From: Collybiopsis luxurians FD-317 M1
Lineage: Eukaryota; Basidiomycota; Agaricomycetes; Agaricales; Omphalotaceae
Reading direction: 5' to 3'
NCBI GenBank assembly: GCA_000827265.1
Contig: KN834757.1
Span: forward strand, 299,553 to 344,532
Length of the DNA stretch: 44,980 bases
Part shown: positions 1 to 13,892 of the stretch, in pieces
Position numbering within the stretch: position 1 is the first letter of the stretch
Layout of the letters: every line of letters begins with the position of its first letter
Position numbers and translations under genes: made by a program
Notes under the pieces: generated by a model
Databases searched by the model: none
The model's input: only the letters and a program-made list of their open reading frames with translations
What the model was told of the DNA's origin: nothing

Positions 1-389
1 ATTAACGAAGTCGTTACAAATGCCACTCACCGTCTCTTATCACAACAGCAAATAAAGACGTTCCTCGAAAATATTGTAGTCCGGGAGTTTGACACCACGC
101 TCCGTATGCTTTTCGCAGGGTCAAGGCGAATAACAGGACGTCATACAGGAACAGAACTTCCCAACCAACAGCGGACACTGGTGAAAGGTCAATACCCGAG
201 AGGTTCGGAAAAATCCAGAGTGCCTACAAGCAGCGCTAAAGAACAGGAATTGGAATGGAAGAATGGTAACATACAAGCTCTACGTACTTTTTGAGATTCA
301 AAAGATCGTGACAAGCAGCGAAAGGTATCGACGAGGGGATTTTAGTCGAAGAAGATAGCAGGTCCAAAGCCTGGAATAACGATCGGTGA
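1..389. other. 3' side of the DUF6533-type gene, not resolved
   Basis: This stretch lies downstream of the last confident exon of the minus-strand membrane-protein gene. The C-terminal exons of that gene probably fall here, but I could not find a convincing frame or the expected final transmembrane segment. No repeat or RNA gene is apparent. Confidence 0.3.
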
Positions 390-1132
390 CTACAAACCAA
401 CGATGAAGAGCAGACCTACTACGGTCATGCCGATACCGATAAGCATAAGCAACGAAAGAACTATTAAGAGACGCTTGTCGCAATCATAGAGAGCGTATAC
501 ACGCAATGTAAGTAGGACTAGATTCCGAGATTTCAGCGCTACAGGTTGGTTCGCGATTTGTTGAACACTCACTGGCGACAATCAGCCCGACGAGAGCATG
601 AAAAAGCTCTTGAAATATGTTCCAGGCGCTGCAACTACACTCCAATGAGACGCTTGATCGTGAAAAGCAAGAAGACAGGTGAAAAACCTCTATCATGAAG
701 TTTAGAGCATCCATCCAAGATCGAGCAATATCGAGACTCACAGAAGAAACGAATATGGATAAGACTATGCAGATATTCCCGAAGAAGGAAAAGTATCTGT
801 TGACGAAGAACAGATAGGTGCTGACAGTTCTGGGACGTTTCCAAAGTAGATTGAATTCGGAATCTTGGAACAATGATCGTCAGAACACCAACGGAGCCTT
901 GAACAGAAACAAGACTGTACTGAATGTTAGGATGTGGTCATAATAAAGAAGTGCTGATTTCCAAATCATGAGAGGGAGGTTTAAGCAAATAGGACCTGCT
1001 TTACTTACTGGCCGCGACTGAGTGGAGATAAACGTCATTCCTCCTAGAAGAGAGCTTCAGTCACAAAAACCAAACACAAGTGAACCAGGTAGCTCACAGT
1101 TTTGTCTCGAGCTCAATCTCAGATGAAACCAT
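390..1132 (-). CDS. DUF6533-type multi-pass membrane protein (N-terminal exons)
   Basis: I read a spliced gene on the minus strand: exon 1 from ATG at 1132 to 1098, then 1043-1009, 953-921, 863-about 742, an exon ending at 573, and 517-about 390. Joined exons give a hydrophobic protein with YYDHILTF, then EFNLLWKR, a segment around NRYFSFFGN, CSAW..FQELFH, and LLTLRVYALYDCDKR followed by another membrane segment. This order (YYDH, E..LIW, NRY, R.YALY) is typical of the DUF6533 family, which is abundant in Agaricomycetes and has no established function. Introns are 45-60 nt with GT-AG ends. The boundary between the exons ending at 742 and 573, and everything after the R.YALY membrane segment, are uncertain. 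A second family member with matching intron positions lies at 40732-42615. Confidence 0.65.
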
Positions 1133-2604
1133 CAGAGAGAATACCACCAGAGAGCGAATAATCGAAGAAAGAAGAATGCTTGAGCATCTTTTTCTAACAA
1201 GCAGCTCAGGGACTGATCTATAGTTCCTGAAACTGAAATAGGCGCGTCAGTCGGACTCAACGGGCTCAAGAACGCCGATGACAGCCAAAATGCTGCCCAG
1301 TTAATATTGGCAGTGTTTTTTGGCTACTTGTCTCTGCAGGGTGAAGAGAACTGCCTATGTCCCACGCTCAGTGTCAGCTCTGGTTCTGAGCCGCAACGTA
1401 TGAGGCTGAAATTCGAGAGCTTCAAAGGGTTCAGATACAAACGTTGGTATGGCGGTCGTGGTGGAAAATAAAAGGCACAAGGGGGGTCCGGCGGTCCGGG
1501 TGATCCAGAGTCCGCACTCGGTCAGAGCCCGAGGGATCTTCTCCCCGCCAAGAGCAACGTTCCTCAATGCCTTTAGGAATTTACATTCATGGTATCGCCA
1601 TCACTTCAGAACTCATAGATTCAAAGGCGCATTGAGATCCAGAATCAATTTCAGGCGGGACAGGAGCATTGAGGTACTAAGCAAGAGGGAAGTCTGGATA
1701 GACGCGTACCGACTCCCAAGTTCCGAGCGTTTAAGGTTCAAAAACACACCAACAGCTGCCTAATACCAGTGTACGAGCCCAGTTTTAAGTGACATACGAG
1801 AATGCTAAACCGGTACAGAGAGGATTACCGTACCCGAAGGGTAGGCTAATGTAGGTAAAGCTTACTTTTCAGCTGTCTTCCTTTGTCACGGTGAAGCGCT
1901 CTGCCATCGTACCGACCCCCGCGATCTCCTCCGTCCACGGCCCCATCCCGTTCATCTCTCTGCAACTCCAGTGATCTCCCTTTCTGTCCTCCCCTGAGTT
2001 ATCCTTTAATAGAACATCCGCCTAGTCATCTAATGAGGCCTTACCTTCCTGTCCTTGTCTGGTTCTCATCTTCTTGCTCGGGCTTTCCTTACCCTCCGCT
2101 GCTCCCTAATCCTCACCCTACCCATCCTGTCCTTGGCATAATAACCGGGGACTGAAAACACGATCTTCGAGTTTATTCCTCTCTGCACCAAACGGGTTCT
2201 TCGTCGCATCTATGCGGTAAATCCATGAATCTATGACTCCTCAAAACCTTTGATTCTTACTTTTCGTTTTCCCCACGAGTTTACTTTACACTCTTTCCGT
2301 GTGAACCTACATTTCTACATTCAATTCTTGCAATCTCCTCTTGCTTGCTTCAATGGACCAATTCAAACCATGCCCAACCACCCGCGCTCGGGGTGGAGTA
2401 CCTCAGCTTACATTGGCCGAAACCCACACTTGAATATCATTATCAACATCCACAATGATCCTCTCGCTCTTAAAATAGTTAACTCGTCCTGCCTTTTAGC
2501 CTGGCAAAGCTCAAACTCGAGATACGGGACGCCCACCAGCCTTGTCGGAAATTCCATTTGGCGTCTATAATCGCTCCGTGATTATGATTAGATTAGATAC
2601 CGCC
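1133..2604. other. Intergenic region, nothing identified
   Basis: About 1.5 kb with several short open frames that show no recognisable motif and no splice-consistent extension. CpG is common here, so the region does not share the decay seen further right. It probably contains the upstream region of the 1132 minus-strand gene. Confidence 0.4.
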
Positions 2605-2771
2605 TCCACTTTGATTAGGACTGATTATATAGACGCTCATCTGCGCGTGCTGCTCATGTTTTGTACGGTGTTCTTCAATGCCTCGAAGTTCTGGCAGTAA
2701 TCAACAGCAATGACCACTGTGTGGTCTTTTTTTCTCTCCCACTGTTATTAAGAGACATCAACAGGCCTGCT
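2605..2771. repeat. Dispersed repeat, copy 1 (uninterrupted)
   Basis: About 165 bp beginning tccactttgattaggact and running to aggcctgct is clearly related to the sequence at 33895-34037 plus 34652 onward. This copy keeps several CpGs (for example ctgcgcgtgctg) where the other copy reads ctgtgcatgctg. It is uninterrupted at the point where the other copy carries a hAT-like insertion, so it serves as an empty-site reference. The identity of the parent element is unknown. Confidence 0.7.
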
Positions 2772-3139
2772 AACGTGCCGCTGACAACGAAAAATCTGCA
2801 GAGAATTTCCGTCGCAAAAATTCAAACAAGACTAGTGACGTCCTATATTCCTATCAATTATGCACCACTGATACTGACTTATGCACTTCCAGTCTCTGAT
2901 TCTCATGCATATGTCTATTCTATGCCTCTGAACGGCTTAAAACTGTGGGGGTGAATTTTAGTAGCCTCAGTAAATTGAATACCCAGAAGGGCAATATGTA
3001 GAGGGGATTGCTGCCATGGGCAGCGCTAAGGATTATATAAATGTCCGATAAAACTAGTTTTGACATTCCAAACTAGGATCCCGTATGTTGTTGCCAGACT
3101 CGTTGACCGTACAGCTAAGACCAATACACATAAGAACAA
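2772..3139. other. Intergenic region, nothing identified
   Basis: No gene or repeat could be supported between the dispersed repeat and the stop codon of the minus-strand kinase gene. The kinase 3' UTR and terminator probably lie in the right part. Confidence 0.4.
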
Positions 3140-4562
3140 CTACATGATGGCCCTTTCCCACCAAGTAGGACGTATGCTAGAAGTCGTCTGAATCGTGAAA
3201 CAAACGTGATCAATGTAAGAATGCATTCGTATGCCCCGCAAAGTGTCATGGATATTCTGCGAGTCGGGACGAGTTGATGGATCTTGCGCCCAGCACCGAT
3301 TCATGAGCTCCCAAAGAGAGTCCGTACACCACATATTTTGTTGAGGACGAGCAGGTCGCCCTCCTACAAGTAAGCTATGAATTATTGCGCCATCAGTCTT
3401 CTTGTCATTGAACGGAGGTCGAAGTGTTAAGATCTGCATGAAAAAATGTAAGTCGGCATTGATGGAGTTGATCGTTGAAGAGTACCTCGATAGTAGTACA
3501 ACCAAACGCATAGACATCCGTTGAGAGGCGGCTCGAGGCCAACTTGCCCGCGCTGTCCGGTATCTGCAGCTCGGGCGCCATCCATCGCGTCGCTCCCTTT
3601 ACATTCGTCGCTGCATTAGACCATATTTGAGATTCAGTATTAACGACAGATAGGCCAAAATCTGCCAGGCAGCAATGTAGATCGGCTGTAACCAGTATGT
3701 TAGCCTGACGAACCATGGCAATTTAGTGTGCAAAAATATCTATACATGAAATGATTTTAGTACACATACCCCTCGAATATCTCCGTGTATGACGGGGGGA
3801 TCCCTAGAATGAAGATACAAAAGGCCTGAAGCAATTTCAGAGAGCTATATCGAGTAAGAAGTTGCTTTGAACAACTGCGAGCATTGCTGGCTCACCACAT
3901 CATATCGATTGTGCATCGGATTCCTTTTAAGGTACGCAATGATGTCCTGGTTCTCCATCCAGGGGGAGACGAGGCAGAAAGAGGGATAAAAAAGCTCGAG
4001 GTTGACGCCGAGAAGAGGGAGGATGTTTGGGTGTTTGAGCTGGCGCCATACGAGGGCCTCGTTGCAAAATTGCTAGCGAGGGAGAACGGTTAGGGATTCG
4101 TCACACAAATATCGTAAGTGATCCAATATTCACCTTCCGAATCTTCTCTCGAATGTCCTTGTCTGGTTCCAAAAACAGCCGGAGTACCTTCAAGCAAACT
4201 GACTGATTCGACCCTGCAGTTCCGCACCATATGTCCTTCGACACATCCATTAATAGACAACCGATTCGATTGGTGGAAGCACTCACTGCGAATCCTCCTC
4301 CGCTGATCGGATTTTGACCAATTCGCTGCAGATCTTTTACAATCAACGAGGACGGCAGAATCTCGTACTCAGTGGCCAAAAGACGGAGGGACCGCAAGCA
4401 TCTCATGTGATACACCCTTAAATCTATACCCAAGCTATCCGGATGCCCTTGCTTGGTGTGATCCAAGTCCTATAGAGAAAAATCGTGTTAGCTTCTCCGA
4501 GATGTCAATTTCCAGGGTTCTGAAATACGAACCGACTGCAGAACGTCCACAAGCTGCCGCAT
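3140..4562 (-). CDS. TKL-like protein kinase
   Basis: This is an intron-rich kinase gene whose stop is at 3140. Spliced exons give a complete kinase domain: glycine loop GGGFADIWCG, VCLKVL with the ATP-binding lysine, the C-helix Glu in NEALVWRQLKHPNILPLLG, EIASGLLYLHS, catalytic loop HGDIRGANILV (the intron falls between RG and AN), DFGLS, the activation segment KGATRWMAPEL, DVYAFGCTTIE, and RCWAQDPSTRPD near the end. Catalytic residues K, E, D and N and the DFG are all present, so it should be active. The style matches the large, expanded TKL-like kinase families of Agaricomycetes; substrates cannot be inferred. The start shown is the first in-frame ATG (4562), but coding-like sequence continues in frame to 4703 without an ATG, so the true start is further upstream or the transcript is joined to PAP1. 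CpG use is normal and I saw no disabling mutation. Confidence 0.85.
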
Positions 4563-4741
4563 CAAGAATTTGTCATGTTTGTGATACGATGCAAGTAAAT
4601 CCAGGATCCAGTTTGATGTCTTCCCGCCGCTCGCGCCTGTCGATTTCTGTTCAAAGCCAAGATCACGTCGAAGATTAGCGGCGGTTATATCGAATTTTAC
4701 ATCCTGCGAAACGGCGATTTATAATAAGCTTTGACTTAACT

Positions 4742-6983
<2,242 letters not shown>

Positions 6984-7310
6984 TTTGTATCGTTAGCCTT
7001 AGTTGAAGTTGTGATAGAAGGAAGAAATCCAAGTAGAAAAGGAGGATGATGGAAGGAGTAGAGTCAGACCGAACGAAGCATCGCCATTATAACGTAGGAC
7101 GCGCTAATGCAGGCTCGCTATCGGTGCTGGTGGCAGATAGCGGTGCTATCTAGCGCCGGTATTAAGTAATTCTTTTTTAGAGTAATTCTTTCTCGCGCGC
7201 GCACTGGTTTATTGTTCACGCGTTCAGCTCACCTCTTCGGTTCATCCGTTCCACTCAACATTAAATTGTCTTTTAATTATATTCTATATATCTCTCCAAT
7301 CACCCTTGGA
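6984..7310. promoter_or_regulatory. Divergent promoter region, PAP1 / exonuclease-domain gene
   Basis: This 327-bp gap separates two divergent start codons (6983 minus, 7311 plus), so it should hold both promoters. It contains a short perfect hairpin gatagc-ggt-gctatc around 7135-7150 and a cgcgcgcg run near 7195. No TATA box is clear on either side. The right part is pyrimidine-rich, as is common upstream of basidiomycete genes. Confidence 0.4.
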
Positions 7311-10300
7311 ATGTCTGCTTTGCCGTCATCCTTCCGAACCTCCGAAAACTTCCCACAATTTCTCTTCTATCAACCCTCCAGTTCCTCGGCTGCTTCTGCA
7401 CAAATCATTAATTCTGAGGAGAAGCCTCGAAAACCTGGACGACCGAAAGGCAGCAGATCCTTCACGCCATATGTTCCAAGCGTCAACAGTGACTTGAAGT
7501 GTCCAGTTGGTTGTCCTCGAGGTACTGGTCATAAACAACTCGCTGAAAAGGAAATTGAGAGGCAGAAACGCGAGAATCCGGCTCCTTATGCAGCTGTGGG
7601 TTTGGTATGTGATTCTTAGTATTCAAACTTTCTTCTGAATCCTAATGGTATCTGCAGACTGTCCCTGCTACAGGCTCAACTACTTCTACATGGGGTGAAA
7701 TATTTCGGCAGCCTACTTTACATTGCAAGGGAATATCTCAACCTGCGTCATTATTGTCACCATCAAATATCATATTGTCGCGCTCATTACCATCTGTACC
7801 ATATCAATCAAATTCTGTTTTGTCTTCGTCGTTAACATCGCTACCAAATCAGTCAAACCTGAATGCTGATCCACCCTTGTGTGGTCCATCTTCAGTGTCA
7901 TCGTCATCCCGTAGCACTGTTGTTGAGCGTGCGCAGTATGCTTCTTCTGCTACTGAAGCAGGAAGAAGTTCTGAAACATCCGAGTTGCCATCAATCTCCA
8001 ATCTTGCTGAATCATTTGTGCATCTGATAGATTTGGATGAGGATGAGATTGCTGAGAACTCCATTGACTCTCTATTAGCTGAAGGTATTGGAGAAGATGA
8101 CATAGGTGAGGATGAGGATGAGCAAGAAGATGAAGAATGTACTGGCACTGAAGATGAAACTTCACATAGACGCAAGTGGACTTTGCAGCCCTATCCTACA
8201 TGGTTTCAAACTCACCTATCTGATGCTTTGGACCAAATCAAAGCTGATCAAGGATGTCTTTCTGGCCAATCGCATTTGTATGAATCTGGTTCATTTTGGT
8301 TCTCAAAAAAATCAACCTGGTCAATCTTGCAGAAAACGAATGTTCATCCAACAGATCTATTTGTCCCTCAATTCTTTTACTGGGACCTGGAAGCTCTGAT
8401 CCAGGTTGGGATTGCAAGTCCTTGCTGTCAAAAAAAACTACATCGCCACCAGCTCCTGCCTTGACCATGTCGTATTGTGGACATTGATTGTTCATTTTGG
8501 ATAATTGGCTATTCATATCGCTGTCAGGACTGCAAGAGAGTATACCAAAGCTGGGACCGTCATATTCTAGCCAATCTCCCACCTCCACTTGCAGCCCAGT
8601 TTCCTGCACATCTCAGCTGGAGGAGCGGCCTCTCTTTATGCGCACTAGGTGTTTTGCAATCTTGCATACAAAGTGGAATGGGAGCTCACCAAGTAGCGGC
8701 AATGTTTCGTGTTCAACATCTGCTCTGGTACGACGAACTCCGCTGCCAGTACCTCCATACCATTGTCTCCCACTTAAATTTTCTGGGTCAAACTTATGAG
8801 CCATTTTTACCCTTTGACGATACATCTGATCTGGGTTTTCATGGTTTTTCACCCAGTGGGCAATGGTTTCGGGACATTTATGATGGTTTTATTGAAAGTC
8901 ACAAGCAGAGCTTTCATCAGCATACTGCGATGCTGACTGGCCGAATCTGTGCAATTGACCATAGCCACAAGGTATATCTACTTGCAAACTGACTTGTGCT
9001 TTCTTTCTAATACATTTTGCAGCTTGCAAAGCACATCACTAAGGTTGACAGAGTTCCGATATTCACTGCTTTGCTCACTGTCACAAATGATAAGGGTGAA
9101 ATTTGCGTTTGCAACTTTGTTGCCACCAAGTCACATTCTCAGTTTACTGATGCGTTGAAGCAAATGTGTCAATCATTGGACCTGTATGGCCATCAGCAGC
9201 CAGAGATATTTTATACAGATAACATGGCCGATAAAGGAATGTTAGAGGAATGCTTTCCCTCTCTTCTCGAAGATATCACCCCTGTTGAAAAACATTCAAA
9301 CCTTCCACTTCTTTCTGTACCTGTCGATATCATCCATGTTCTATCCATGACAGAAGAGATTGATAATGCTCTTCGGGCTTTGATGGAGCGCTTGGCACCT
9401 TCAGACAGCTATCTAGCTGTCAGGTTTGATACTGAATGGAATGTTGATGTATCTGAAGATGGCTGAGTGAGAGGAAGGGGACCAACCGTTGTGGTTCAGA
9501 TTGCTCTAAAGGATGAAGTCTATATTTTACAGATAAATAAATGCTCAGAATAATATAATATATTGCTGACTCTATTTCCAGATTGGAGAACAGCTGGCAT
9601 TGCAGAAGCTTCCCCACCAACTAGTGATGTTTCTCTGCGAACGGCGCATTCTCAAAGCCGGGCAGATGGTCAATGGTGATTTACATCATCTGGAAACCCT
9701 TTCTGGCCAAGGTCCATTTCTAGGCGGACTTGAGCTTGGTTCTTTTGCGAAGGAACGGCTTCTTATAACTGATGCTTGAGTGTCACTGAGTGACCTAACT
9801 GCTGAGATACTGGGGAAATGCCTTCCAAAGAACAAAGCTGAGCAGATCAGTACCAACTGGACAGATACCGACTTGAGCTCTTCTCAGATTGAGTATGCAG
9901 CAAAAGATGCATATGCCAGTCTCCTTCTTTTCCATCAGATCAATAAAACCCCACTCCCCATGCCAGTCACTGTCAATGCTGTACCAAATACTCCACTTAT
10001 CATTCTCAGCGATGATCAGACAAAAATCATTGCACACAGCATTCTTGACAACACAGATGCTTCTGATGGCATTCCAGTTACTTCTACTCGAGCTGTTGTT
10101 TCCATTACTGAGGTTGTCATTCCTGGTGCAATGTTGAAGCTACACAAAAAAGCCCTTGGTGACTTTGGCCCAATACCATTCAAAATAGTCTCCCTATGCA
10201 GTTGTCTTTGCATCAATCCTCATCCAAAATCAATGCCTCTTGTCACCCCCATATTGCCTAAGCCATTGCCATCACATGTACATCATCCATCACATACTGA

Positions 10301-12253
10301 CACCCAGCTTCCTTTAGCCTCCGAAGACAACAGCAATGGCAGGTCCGAAGAGGAAAATCAGGAGGAAGCACTAGGACATCTTATCAAATCGACACTCTCT
10401 GATAATGGTCCAGCTGTAACTGAGATTGATGGCCTAGAGCAGGACGAGGAAAGTGCAGAAATTGGAAGAAGAGATCTTGGTCCTCAGAATCTTGAACCTG
10501 AAACATTTGCTCATGCTATCTGCAGCCGAGTGCTCAAAGACCCCTTCCACATATTCAATATGATATACATTTCACAAACACATGCTCTACAAATTCCATT
10601 TGCTCAAATGTTACACGATGCAATGTTCATTCCACATCCTGAGGATAAGTGGCGTGTTTCAGATTGGCTGCATTTTAAAGGACTTACCTGGGATTTCATG
10701 CTCCAGTATAAAGCACAGTGGCTCTGGCTACATGTTCATTGTACAATCCCACCCCCTGAAATTCTTTATCCAGCCATACATGAGGTTTTCATGAAATATG
10801 GCCCATTGAAGGATGCGAAGACAAACTTGCCACTTTTCACAAGCTCTACCTGGAAAACAGTTAAGAATATTCTTGACCTCATTCGGAATGGGTATCTCTC
10901 AGACCCTCCTGGTATATCTCTTTACTATGTCATTGGGCTGGACTATCGGGCAGGAGCACTATGCCTATGGCGATGCATCTGAGGCACCAACATGACAGAA
11001 GGTGGCACACATACCCATTTACAGCCTTGAATGCCAAGCCAGGGTACATCAATTCAACATATGCTTGCATGCTTACTCAACTTCATTTTGCATCATAATC
11101 TGCATGTAAGTTAGATCATGTCTTCAATCATTTATTTTGACAGCGCCTCCATTCAGGTTGGGACTTTCAACTCCACTGGAGAGAAATTTCAAGGACACGA
11201 CTACATTTGGCTTTCAAATGAAATTCAAGAGCTCAAAATCACAATATCTGCTCACTTCTCTCAGTTCTGTCCCTCTCCTCTTCCCTGGGTCAATGGAAAT
11301 CTGTACAAGCCAACCAATGAAGTTCTCGGTGTGCTTCCACTTCCTACACCCATTCTCAAAAAATCAAGCATACAGCCCTTTGTCCCTAGCTTGGATCAGA
11401 ACCAGAAACAGGGATTTTTAGCTCAACTGCAGGGTACTCATAAAGCGGTTCTTCCAATTCATACCATCCAGGAATGAAAACTCTTTACCAAACTTATGGC
11501 GACATGCAAAGACTTCTATATCAGTTGGAAAGAGCTCTCTTCAAAAGCTGTACAGATATGGAATCGGCATGTGGAATCAATGCCGGATGTGTATTACAAA
11601 GTAACTTTCAAAATATTTATCCAAAAACATTTACTGATACATTTCAGTTGAGTGAACAGCTAGCACAGTATGCAAATGGCAACTGGGAAAAGAACAGCAA
11701 CTTACAGCAATCACTCTCACTTGCTTTCGATGTCACAAGTGCACTCAAGAAAATGACTCAGGATCCCAAGCATGCAGAAAAGGTGGTCCATGCAACAGAA
11801 GCGCCCCTCCAGCCAAACCATGTTTCCCAAGGACTTATTGAACTTCCCAATGATCCTGCATCAAGTACTGGGTACGAGTCATATTCAATAGATTCATTAT
11901 GCAACATCTCAATGGCCTCTCTTAACAGATCAGTGTCTATGCAAACTTCTCATCCAAACACGGTGGCTTCTACTGTCACTTGTATCAGCCAGAAGCGAAC
12001 TATGGAAGCTCAACCAGAACCTCCAAAGAAGAAACCATGAATCACTCGACACTGTATCTGTTGTGGTGGTGAAGCTGGACAGTGCAATGGAGCAAATGCT
12101 TGGTACAGGTGCCAGCACGCATGCCAAGATTGTGGTCAACAGTCAGTAAAACTTTGCATTGGCCAAAACTCCAAGAATCCAGGAAAAGCTCGCTGTGAAT
12201 GTCCATCTTTAGCCGATCTGACCTCAGCTGCCCAAAAACACTTGCAACTTTGA
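7311..12253 (+). pseudogene. DUF6729-like / DDE-like / DEDD 3'-5' exonuclease protein, decayed by CGA-to-TGA
   Basis: From ATG 7311 the spliced frame encodes an AT-hook (KPGRPKGSR), a Ser-rich and then acidic tract (to about 8150), a region with CC and YRCQDC pairs (SYRCQDCKRVYQSWD) resembling DUF6729, a segment with CAIDHSHK and FYTDNMADKGMLE that looks like an RNase H/DDE-type fold, and a WRN-like DEDD exonuclease. Exonuclease motif I is FDTEWNVD, motif II NGDLHHLE and motif III YAAKDAYA, so its catalytic acids are intact. A long conserved C-terminal region follows (PFHIFN, LKDAKT, GTNMTEGG, STGEKFQGHDYIWL), then a Cys-rich tail (CICCGG..CQDCG..CECP) to TGA at 12251. Introns occur near 7603, 8970, 9532, 11109 and 11600; the 9532 donor is AT instead of GT. 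In-frame TGA codons at 8462, 9464, 9777, 10980, 11028, 11475 and 12038 fall where the family would carry Arg. Similar multi-copy genes exist in mushrooms; their biology is unclear and a transposon origin is plausible. Confidence 0.75.
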
Positions 12254-12977
12254 TCTACTTATCTTGAAGCATGTATTATTACTTGAGTAATACTGTATTG
12301 TACTGTATATATTTCGCAGCCAGCCTTACACTTTGGCTCAATGACAAGAAAGACATGGTCAACGACACCGTCCTTGGCCATAAGCGCAGTACATCATGAG
12401 AATTTGTAAAAATAATTCTGTTTTGGTAATGCTATCTGGACCGGCATTCAGAAGACACTGACAGAAATCCATATTAGGGTTTTCTGAGGTAATTATATGT
12501 TGTCTGAACCAGCCCAACTCATGCACATCAAGGTACCCATCAAAATCTCATAGAAAATTGAGTTACAGCTCCCGATTGAATCCCAAAAAGTAGCTCAAGC
12601 AAAAAAATAGAATAAAAATCATATAGACATGTCTCTCTCTCTTTCCTTCTCTCTCCCCCTTTCCTTTTTTGGAATTAATTAATTATTTTTATTTTTGCCA
12701 CCAGCACCAGTATTGAGCCCTAATGCAAACAGTATTGTACCATTGGACCAATTCAGTTGGATGATGTGTAATCTATTGGCCCACACGCTGGCATCAAAAA
12801 TGCTGCCTGCGCAAAGTTTATGTAAGCTCTCACACTGATAATGATAAGTGCTCAGGAGGTTGAGATAGGGTTTTTGCACACCGCAGGTGTGCCTGGTTAG
12901 GTGGTTAGGGTTTGGTTAGGGTTGGTTAACAGTTAGGATAGGGGTTCAGGGCACAGCCCCCATGGTTAGGGTTCAGG
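12254..12977. other. Non-coding gap with TTAGGG-like short repeats at its right end
   Basis: After the exonuclease-domain gene come about 600 bp without a supported gene, including a pyrimidine-rich run (12631-12668, tctctctcttcc type). From about 12891 to 12977 the sequence is a cluster of degenerate ggttaggg and gggttcagg units. The cluster ends exactly at the left inverted repeat of the mobile-element stack. Confidence 0.5.
12971..12977 (+). repeat. GTTCAGG direct repeat, left flank of the 20.8-kb stack
   Basis: GTTCAGG directly precedes the left inverted repeat, and an identical heptamer (33771-33777) directly follows the right one. It could be a target-site duplication, but ggttcagg units also occur nearby, so chance or pre-existing repetition is possible. 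Confidence 0.5.
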
Positions 12978-13036
12978 CCCAGTGAAAATTGACACAAGCT
13001 GGGTCAAGCCATGTCAAGTGACATAGGGCTTGACAG
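12978..13036 (+). repeat. Left inverted repeat of the stack
   Basis: It begins CCCAGTGAAAATTGACACAA and includes gctgggtcaagcc and gtgacatagggcttgacag. The reverse complement of the right end reads the same apart from a G in CCCAGTGAGAATTG and two extra copies of a gggccaagct unit. Multiple gtcaag/caagcc words continue inward on both sides, as in subterminal transposase-binding repeats of hAT-like elements. Confidence 0.75.
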
Positions 13037-13287
13037 TGCTCACATTGAGTGTCATCAAGCCATTTAGCTACCGCCATGTCAAATTCAATTTTGAGATGGA
13101 TTTTCTTAAATTCTCTTATTTCATTGAGTTGTATCAAGCTGCATCGAGCAAGAACAGGCCAGTTTGATTTAATTTTCCTGTCTTTTGATTACTTATAGCT
13201 TACGTATTTCAAAATAAGTAATTTAAAATATAACTTTGTCACTCTGTTCAAAGCTCCTTCAGATACACTTTTCCCCTGTCCATAGCA

Positions 13288-13700
13288 ATGCCTCGGGCTC
13301 CAAAGGTTTTCTACTGCAACTGTCCACACTTCTGTAAAACTCATAGAGAAGTAGCAAAATGAACCTTTTATGCACATCCAAAGTATCATGCTGGACTCTC
13401 TACTTAATCAGCTTCTATATCCATACAAGGGACTCATGACTCTAATCAGTCTCAACCTCAGAACATGCAAAGACAGTGACAGTGTCAGCAAGATCCAAAT
13501 ATATCAAGAAATCCAACCCTGAACAATGGAGGAGATGGCCTCAGTGAAATGAGGGACCAGGTGTGTATTGCCTCTAACAAAATCATACATTTCATTCAGA
13601 TTGTTTCCTAGCATCCACCAGAGAACCATGGTGAAGACTATTCTCCAAATTGTGAGCCTGACCCACTACAGGACAATCATGAAGGGAAATGAGTTCTCTC
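13288..13700 (+). pseudogene. Cys-motif N-terminal fragment, possible DNA-transposase remnant
   Basis: From ATG 13288 the plus strand encodes a short C.C...C motif (FYCNCPHFC), REVAK and FYAHPKYH, interrupted by a TGA directly after VAK. A possible intron (donor near 13561, acceptor near 13609) joins it to HPPENHGEDYSPN. A C.C..C..REV..RT.Y.H pattern resembles the N-terminus of Plavaka/CACTA-type transposases of mushrooms. The resemblance is weak and the rest of a transposase is missing, so I treat this as a possible remnant of the host DNA transposon. Confidence 0.35.
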
Positions 13701-13892
13701 TGACTACACACCTATGCCCTTACATCCTTGGCATGAGAAGTTATGCAAAGTATCAATACTCCAGCCAATGATGACTCTTCCATATGTATTTCTACCCCTA
13801 GAACATTGATTACTACTAACATTGTCATTTTCTTTCAGAGGCTGATTCTAGTCTGTGAGTATATTGCATATCTGATATCAAACTTTTCTAAT

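Noticed and set aside
1355..1763. Overlapping open frames of 70 and 104 codons as small genes
   Set aside because: No motif, no splice-consistent extension, and both strands are open in the same place, which is expected by chance.
8106..8180. Acidic repeat gaggatgagg as a coding microsatellite expansion
   Set aside because: It encodes an ordinary Glu/Asp-rich tract of irregular codons in the exonuclease-domain protein; there is no pure tandem array.
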